Of a stretch of DNA of 64,000 nt, positions 59,770 through 64,000 are shown piece after piece. The translations under genes were made by a program, and so were the position numbers. Source of the DNA: Phycisphaeraceae bacterium (GTDB taxonomy: Bacteria > Planctomycetota > Phycisphaerae > Phycisphaerales > Zrk34); NCBI GenBank assembly GCA_028282805.1, contig JANQHD010000019.1:1-64000 (forward strand), written 5' to 3'. Each line of letters opens with the position of its first letter. The stretch's first letter is position 1. Below the pieces are notes generated by a model that had not been told where the DNA came from, made no database searches, and worked only from the letters and a program-made list of their open reading frames with translations.

Positions 59770-59862
59770 CGCGTCGGATCGGCCACTTTACACGATTCGC
59801 GACCGCCTCGCCCCGCGGGCGATGTGTTACACTAGCCGGCCGATCTTTTGCAAGGAGTCCCC

Positions 59863-60924
59863 ATGCCCGTCAACGTGAAGCTGCTGAAGGAACTGTGCCA
59901 GACCCCGTCGGTGCCCGGCCGTGAGGCGCGCGTCCGCAAGGTCATCGAGAAGCACGTCAAGCCGCTCGTCGACTCGGTCCGCACCGACGCGATGGGCAAC
60001 CTCATCGCCGTGCGCAAGCCCCGCGCCGCCGGCAAGAAGGCGCGCGTCACCAAGGCCACCAAAAAGGTCATGCTCGCGGCCCACATGGACCAGATCGGCT
60101 TCCTCGTCCGACACATCGACGACAAGGGCTGCCTCCGCCTCCAAAACGTCGGCGGCTTCGACACCCGCAACCTCTTCGCCCGCAACGTCAAGGTGTCGAC
60201 CGCCAAGGGCGACCTGCCCGGCATCCTCAACCCCGCGACCAAGCCCGTGCACATCGCCACCGAGGAAGAGCGCAAGAAGATCCCCACCATCGAGGAGTTC
60301 TACGTCGACCTCGCGCTGGGCGCCAAGGAAGTGAACAAGCGCGTGAAGATCGGCGACATGGTCACCTTGGATGCCAACTTCGTCGACTTTGAGAACGCCG
60401 TGGCCAGCCAGTGCCTCGACAACCGCGTGGGCTGCTGGGCGCAGGTCGAGATGCTCAAGAAGCTGCGCAACCACGCGTGCGAGGTGCACGCGGTGTGGAC
60501 GGTGCAGGAAGAGGTGGGGTTGCGCGGCGCGGGCCCGGCGGCGTTCGGCGTCGAGCCGGACTTCGGGCTTTCGTGCGACACGACGCTCTGCTGCCAGACG
60601 CCGGGCACGCCCGAGGAGATGCGCGTCACCGAGTTCGGCGCCGGCGTGTGCCTGAAGATCATGGACTCGTCGACCATCACCGACATCAAGCTCGTCGAGG
60701 ACCTCGAACGCGTGGCCCGGGCGAAGAAGATCCCGCACCAGCGGGGCGTGCTGCCGCGCGGCGGCCAGGACGGGGCGATGATCCAGCGCAGCCGCGCCGG
60801 CGTGCGGACCGCCGTGTTCGCCTGCCCGGTCAAGAACATCCACACCGTCGTCGAGATGGCCCACAAGACCGACCTCCAGTCGTACCCCGACCTGCTGGCG
60901 GCGTGGATTGCGCAGGTGAAATAA
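59863..60924 (+). CDS. M42-family metallo-aminopeptidase
   Basis: This 353-residue peptidase belongs to the M42 (FrvX/endoglucanase M) family. The metal ligands are in LAAHMDQIGFLV, in CLDNRVGC, WTVQEEVGLRGAGPAA and CPVKNIHTVVEM. AAGGAGT lies right before ATG 59863; an ATG five codons earlier lies upstream of this site. It is divergent from the ClC gene and cotranscribed with the next gene, whose start is 3 bp behind its stop. Confidence 0.93.
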   Translation: MPVNVKLLKELCQTPSVPGREARVRKVIEKHVKPLVDSVRTDAMGNLIAVRKPRAAGKKARVTKATKKVMLAAHMDQIGFLVRHIDDKGCLRLQNVGGFDTRNLFARNVKVSTAKGDLPGILNPATKPVHIATEEERKKIPTIEEFYVDLALGAKEVNKRVKIGDMVTLDANFVDFENAVASQCLDNRVGCWAQVEMLKKLRNHACEVHAVWTVQEEVGLRGAGPAAFGVEPDFGLSCDTTLCCQTPGTPEEMRVTEFGAGVCLKIMDSSTITDIKLVEDLERVARAKKIPHQRGVLPRGGQDGAMIQRSRAGVRTAVFACPVKNIHTVVEMAHKTDLQSYPDLLAAWIAQVK

Positions 60925-60927
60925 CCG

Positions 60928-61377
60928 ATGCAGAAAAAGGCGCCGCTCCGGCGTCTGTATGCACCGATGGCCCAGTCACCCGAACAGCCCGAGACCGGTT
61001 CGGACGCAAACGCCGTCGAGGGATCGAACGGCCAGGCCCCGCCGCGCCGCCGGACCCACGTGCTGTACCCCAACTACTACACGTGGTTCGTGCTGCTCAG
61101 CGCGCTGGACGTGATGTTCACGCGCGTGATCCTCTCGCCGACCTACCGCGGCCGCGAGCTGAACTGGGTCGCCAACTACGTGCTGCAACGCTGGGACGTG
61201 ACGGGGCTGGTGATCTACAAGTTCCTGCTCGCGGCGTTCGTGGTGGTGATCTGCGAGTACGTCGGCCGACGCCGCCACCGCACGGGCCTGCGGCTGGCGC
61301 GGTGGGCGGTGCTGATCGGCTGCGTGCCCGTGGCCGTGCAGGTGTACCTGTTCCTCACGCACCTGCCGCACATGTGA
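60928..61377 (+). CDS. Small membrane protein, DUF5658-like
   Basis: The 149-residue protein has three helices: YTWFVLLSALDVMFTRVIL, VIYKFLLAAFVVVICEY and WAVLIGCVPVAVQVYLFLT. The pattern of an LDxxFT helix, then RELNWVANYVL, then a lysine-containing helix, is like DUF5658 proteins of unknown function. The N-terminal 50 residues are low-complexity. It lies 3 bp behind the M42 peptidase gene. The octamer-repeat element copy 3 follows. Confidence 0.68.
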   Translation: MQKKAPLRRLYAPMAQSPEQPETGSDANAVEGSNGQAPPRRRTHVLYPNYYTWFVLLSALDVMFTRVILSPTYRGRELNWVANYVLQRWDVTGLVIYKFLLAAFVVVICEYVGRRRHRTGLRLARWAVLIGCVPVAVQVYLFLTHLPHM

Positions 61378-61388
61378 TCGCGGGGAGC

Positions 61389-61560
61389 CGATCGGTCAAT
61401 CAGTCAATCAGTCAATCAGTCAATCGGTCAATCAGTCAATCGGTCAATCAGTCAATCAGTCAATTGGTCATGCGGGCCGAATATCATCTGATTGACCAGT
61501 TGACCAGTTGACCAGTTGACCAGTTGACCAGTTGACCAGTTGACCGATTCACTGATTCAC
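61389..61560. repeat. Octamer-repeat element, copy 3 (longest tandem arrays)
   Basis: The left arm has about nine tandem units of GTCAATCA or GTCAATCG; the right arm has about seven units of CCAGTTGA. The spacer keeps CGGGCCGAAT and CTGATTGACC but lacks the full GC hairpin of copies 1 and 2. The right end GATTCACTGATTCAC (61546-61560) differs by one base from the other copies and supplies the xerD stop codon. It lies between convergent genes. Confidence 0.85.
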
Positions 61561-62456
61561 GCCCGGGGGTGGTGTTGCTTGACGATGGCGTGCAGGCGTT
61601 CGCGGTCGACGTGGGTGTAGACCTGGGTGGTGGTGACCTTGGCGTGGCCGAGCAGTTCCTGCACGACGCGCAGGTCGGCGCCGCCGGCGAGCATGTGCGT
61701 GGCGAAGCTGTGGCGCAGGGTGTGCGGGTGCACGCCCGACACGCCGGCGAGCTTCGCGTACTTCGTGACCAGGTGCCAGATGCGGAAGCGGTCGACCGGC
61801 GTGCCGCGCCGCGTGAGGAACAGCGCGTCGGTGGGGCGGTCTTCGCGCGCCAGCTCCGGCCGCAGCTCCCGGCGGTAGCGCGCGATCCATTGCAGCGCCG
61901 GCCGGCCGATCGGCACGATGCGCTGCTTGTTGCCCTTGCCGGTGACCTTGACCACGCCCAGCTCGTCGTGCAGGTCGGCCAGCTGGACCTGGCCGATCTC
62001 GCTGGCGCGGCAGCCGGTGGCGTACATCAGTTCCAAGATCGCCCGGTCGCGCAGCGCCATCGGTTCGGCCGGGTCGATCGCCTCGAACATCGCCTCGATG
62101 TGTTTGGTGTGGCAGACCACCGGCACGGTGCGCCAGGTCTTGGGCGTTTCCAGCAGGGCCGACGGGTCGTCTTCGAGTTGGCCGTTAGCTGTGAGGAACC
62201 GGCAGAACATGCGGATGGCCGACAGGTGGCGGGCGATGGACTTGCTGCTCAGCCCGTCGGCGCGCAGCCGCTTGAGGTGGTCGACGAGCAGGGGGAAGCT
62301 GATCGACCGCAAGTCGTTGATGCCCCGCTCGATGAGGTACCCGGTGAGCTGGCGCAGGTCGAGTTCGTACGCGGACAGCGTGTGCGGCGACAGGCCACAC
62401 TCGACGCGCAAGTAAGCGAGGAAGTCACGTACCGGTTGGCTGTAGGGCTCGGCCAT
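61557..62456 (-). CDS. XerC/XerD-family tyrosine recombinase
   Basis: The 299-residue protein has the length and layout of Xer recombinases that resolve chromosome dimers at dif. The catalytic residues are Arg150 (TGCRASEI), Lys174, His245 and Arg248 (HPHTLRHSFA), His271 and Tyr280 (LLGHAKVTTTQVYTH). It looks XerD-like. The ATG at 62456 is chosen; the frame runs 58 codons further upstream in low-complexity sequence. No mobile element surrounds it other than the repeat at its 3' end. No dif site was recognised nearby. Confidence 0.92.
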   Translation of the reverse strand: MAEPYSQPVRDFLAYLRVECGLSPHTLSAYELDLRQLTGYLIERGINDLRSISFPLLVDHLKRLRADGLSSKSIARHLSAIRMFCRFLTANGQLEDDPSALLETPKTWRTVPVVCHTKHIEAMFEAIDPAEPMALRDRAILELMYATGCRASEIGQVQLADLHDELGVVKVTGKGNKQRIVPIGRPALQWIARYRRELRPELAREDRPTDALFLTRRGTPVDRFRIWHLVTKYAKLAGVSGVHPHTLRHSFATHMLAGGADLRVVQELLGHAKVTTTQVYTHVDRERLHAIVKQHHPRA

Positions 62457-62685
62457 GCACGGTGACGCCGATCGGGGGTTGGTCCGCGCCGCCGAGCAGG
62501 CGCTGGAAGTGAGGGCAGCGGCGGTAGTCGCCGAAACAGTCGCCGAAGGCGTCGGAGAGGTGGCCGAGGGTGAAGTGGCCGTTGCACGACGCGTCCCCGT
62601 GCTCGACAAACGGGCAAGTCCCCACATCATGCAACGAAAGGCGTCTCACCTGCGGTTCTCCTTCGGCTTCGCCACCGAAGCTCAT
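62425..62685 (-). CDS. Small four-cysteine protein overlapping the xerD start
   Basis: This 86-residue frame (start at ATG 62685; a GTG at 62751 is possible) has VGTCPFVEHGDASCNGHF, HLSDAFGDCFGDYRRCPHFQ and four cysteines in a C-x9-C-x15-C-x6-C pattern. It looks like a genuine small metal-binding protein of a kind I recall in Phycisphaerae, and the competing frames here are low-complexity. Its 3' end overlaps the xerD start by 32 bp in another frame, so the two would be translationally linked. Confidence 0.55.
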   Translation of the reverse strand: MSFGGEAEGEPQVRRLSLHDVGTCPFVEHGDASCNGHFTLGHLSDAFGDCFGDYRRCPHFQRLLGGADQPPIGVTVHGRALQPTGT

Positions 62686-62761
62686 CGGCCCGTTGGGGCT
62701 ATGGGCATGAATAATCCCGTTTGGCGCCGCGCTGCGCCGATGAAACCCCACAGCACGAGCG

Positions 62762-63838
62762 ATGCCAGACCGACCACAAAACCCGACGAGCGGCTGGACC
62801 GGCGGCCAATACAGCGTGTGGCGCGCGGGCTTGGCCGCCGTGGTCGCCGGGGCGTGTGTTCAGTGGTGGGTCGGCGGCGAGTTGGTTTGGCCGGTGGTTA
62901 TCGGCGGGTGGTGCGCGGCGCTGTGCCTGGCGGTCGGCTGGTTCGACCGCGCGGCGGCGCTGGCGCTGCTGGCGGGCATGGGTTGGGTGTGCGCCGTTCG
63001 TGGTTATTTCGATGCCAGCGACGTGCCGGCCGCGTTCTGCCTGTGTGTGCACCTGGCCACGCCGCCGTCGCCGTACGGTGCGCTGTCGGCGCGTGGGCGT
63101 GGTGCGCCCGCGGGGCGTTGGGCGATGCCCGCCGCGGTGGGGCACGCGGCGTGGTTGCTGGTCGTGCTGCTCGTCGCGCTGTTTGGTGTGGTGCTCTGGC
63201 AACAGGGGCGGGTCACCTTGGCTGTGGTGCTGGTCGCGTACGTGCCGGCGGTGCTGGTCGCGCCGCTGCGCCCGTGGGCGTGGTGCGCGGTGCTGGTGTT
63301 GATGGTGTGCGCCGCCGGGTATCAAGGGTACGCCGGTCGGCTGCGCGTGCTCGAGTTGGGCCTGGTTTGGGTGCACCTGCTTTGCGCCGACCCGGCCTGG
63401 CTCAAACCGAAGCGCGCCGGGCAAAGCGAGTGGTTGTTTTACGACGGGGCGTGCGGCCTGTGTCACGCAGCGGTGCGGTTCGTGTTGGCCGAAGACCGCG
63501 CGGGCGACGCGTTCCGCTTTGCGCCGATCGGCGGCGGTGCGTTCGAACGCGAGCTCAGCGAAGCCCAACGCGCCGGCCTGCCCGACAGCGTGGTCGTGTT
63601 GACCGAAGCCGGCGCGGTGCTGACGCGCTCGCGGGCCGTGGCGCACATGCTGACGCGGCTCGGCGGCCTGTGGCGCGTGTGCGGTTGGCTGTTGTGGTGG
63701 GTTCCGCGCCCGCTGCGCGACGGCGGTTACGTGCTGTTGGCCAAGGTGCGCCGACGCTTGCTCAAAGCGCCGGCAGACCCGTGCCCGGTGGGTGACGCCG
63801 AACTTCGTGAACGGTTTGATTTGCGGGGGAAAGAATGA
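62762..63838 (+). CDS. Membrane protein with C-terminal DCC-type thiol-disulfide oxidoreductase domain
   Basis: The 358-residue protein has about six helices in the first 215 residues and then a DUF393/DCC domain: WLFYDGACGLCHAAVRFVL holds the CxxC motif after which the family is named, followed by FRFAPIGGG and VVLTEAGAVLTRSRAV. It may shuttle electrons or form disulfides at the membrane. Its stop TGA is the first TGA of the CAATGACC-type repeat. It is divergent from the small four-cysteine gene. Confidence 0.85.
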   Translation: MPDRPQNPTSGWTGGQYSVWRAGLAAVVAGACVQWWVGGELVWPVVIGGWCAALCLAVGWFDRAAALALLAGMGWVCAVRGYFDASDVPAAFCLCVHLATPPSPYGALSARGRGAPAGRWAMPAAVGHAAWLLVVLLVALFGVVLWQQGRVTLAVVLVAYVPAVLVAPLRPWAWCAVLVLMVCAAGYQGYAGRLRVLELGLVWVHLLCADPAWLKPKRAGQSEWLFYDGACGLCHAAVRFVLAEDRAGDAFRFAPIGGGAFERELSEAQRAGLPDSVVVLTEAGAVLTRSRAVAHMLTRLGGLWRVCGWLLWWVPRPLRDGGYVLLAKVRRRLLKAPADPCPVGDAELRERFDLRGKE

Positions 63839-63957
63839 CCAATGTTCAATGATCAATGACCAATCAAACTCCAATGCCCAATTTCCAATTCAATGCGGGC
63901 ACTTGGAGCATTTGGGCATTGATTGGTCATTGGGTATTGTGCATTGAACATTCCGCC
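63834..63957. repeat. CAATGACC-rich hairpin element, copy 2
   Basis: It begins AATGACCAATGTTCAATG and ends CATTGAACATTCCGC, so the ends are inverted repeats, and an inner arm AATGACCAATCAAA pairs with TTGATTGGTCATT-like DNA around 63920. The loop has AATTCAATGCGGGCACTTGG as in copy 1 at 55475. The first TGA is the stop codon of the DCC gene. Confidence 0.85.
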
Positions 63958-64000
63958 GCCCCCGGCGGCGCGCCGCATTAACTCGTCACGGCGTATCGGC
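63958..64000. other. Window end without a recognised gene
   Basis: These 43 bases hold a small GC hairpin (CGCCGCCCCCGGCGGCG) and nothing else that I can assign. Confidence 0.5.

Noticed and set aside
60411-61511. An open frame ending in repeated Asn-Gln-Ser-Ile-Ser-Gln units
   Set aside because: The peptide repeat is only the translation of the octamer DNA array in copy 3, and the first part is a shadow of the M42 peptidase gene.
61389-61560. A CRISPR array
   Set aside because: The repeat unit is 8 bp with no unique spacers, and there are no cas genes in the window.
61557-62456. A phage or integrative-element integrase
   Set aside because: The length and lack of an N-terminal arm-binding domain fit XerC/XerD, and there are no phage genes, excisionase or attachment-site repeats nearby.
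62451-62630. An N-terminal extension of xerD
   Set aside because: The extension is Ser/Thr/Ala-rich low complexity and overlaps the frame of the four-cysteine protein, which looks more like real coding sequence.

Overview
This 64 kb window is GC-rich chromosomal DNA from a bacterium that is most probably a planctomycete of the class Phycisphaerae. The sequence-level reasons are a PEP-CTERM anchored peroxidase, a formylglycine-type sulfatase next to other secreted carbohydrate hydrolases, Ala-Thr-Gln-Pro linkers in an exported protein, a very short lysine-rich protein that looks like the small basic protein family of the Planctomycetes-Verrucomicrobia-Chlamydiae group, and a type IV pilus or type II secretion-like operon whose PilM and PilN parts are fused. 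The assignment rests on gene families and style; no rRNA gene is present.

Layout. 1-13 kb: the end of icd, an S9 peptidase lipoprotein, a MarC-family protein, a secreted alpha-L-fucosidase and an alpha-galactosidase-like enzyme, tRNA-Val, a LolA-like exported protein, a membrane P-loop NTPase and a TorF-like porin. 12-18 kb: tilS-thiS-thiG on the minus strand, facing a short LarC-type protein and two small proteins, then dapF overlapping an M48 peptidase. 18-26 kb: an unknown lipoprotein, an orphan nuoC, a sulfatase, an SNase-like protein, the PEP-CTERM haem peroxidase, accD and a DUF2617-like protein. 26-41 kb: a HEAT-repeat gene pair, a three-gene pilus/secretion operon (PilM-PilN fusion, a PilO-position protein and an unknown partner), argS, an RsbV-RsbW-RsbV type partner-switching cluster and a long TPR-secretin. 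41-64 kb: mostly housekeeping genes (aquaporin, ahpC, carA, mgtE, aminotransferase, acpS, polX, recG, arsC, dus, yihY, yidD, rnpA, ClC, M42 peptidase, xerD) and a DCC-family membrane protein.

The cell-surface genes form the clearest functional theme. The PilM-like operon at 28.7-34.2 kb and the secretin at 38.2-41.2 kb would act together across the envelope, and the anti-sigma/anti-anti-sigma trio lies just downstream of the secretin. The fucosidase, galactosidase-like enzyme, sulfatase, porin and LolA-like protein fit use of sulfated or fucose-rich polysaccharide.

The most unusual signal is outside the genes. At least five families of dispersed intergenic elements are visible: (1) three copies of an octamer-repeat element (17986, 45680, 61389), one with 15-bp terminal inverted repeats, each of whose ends supplies the stop codon of the neighbouring minus-strand gene; (2) two copies of a 125-bp CAATGACC-rich hairpin element (55475, 63834), one of which also supplies a stop codon; (3) three copies of a 23-bp palindrome with half-site ATCGTTTTTAG; (4) four short hairpins followed by CGCTAAA at gene ends; (5) two terminators built on the same CCCACCCAT stem. 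The three genes of the pilus operon also end in near-identical acidic Asp-Tyr-Gly tails, with a near-identical DNA stretch at two of them. No phage, insertion sequence with a transposase, CRISPR array or rRNA operon was found.
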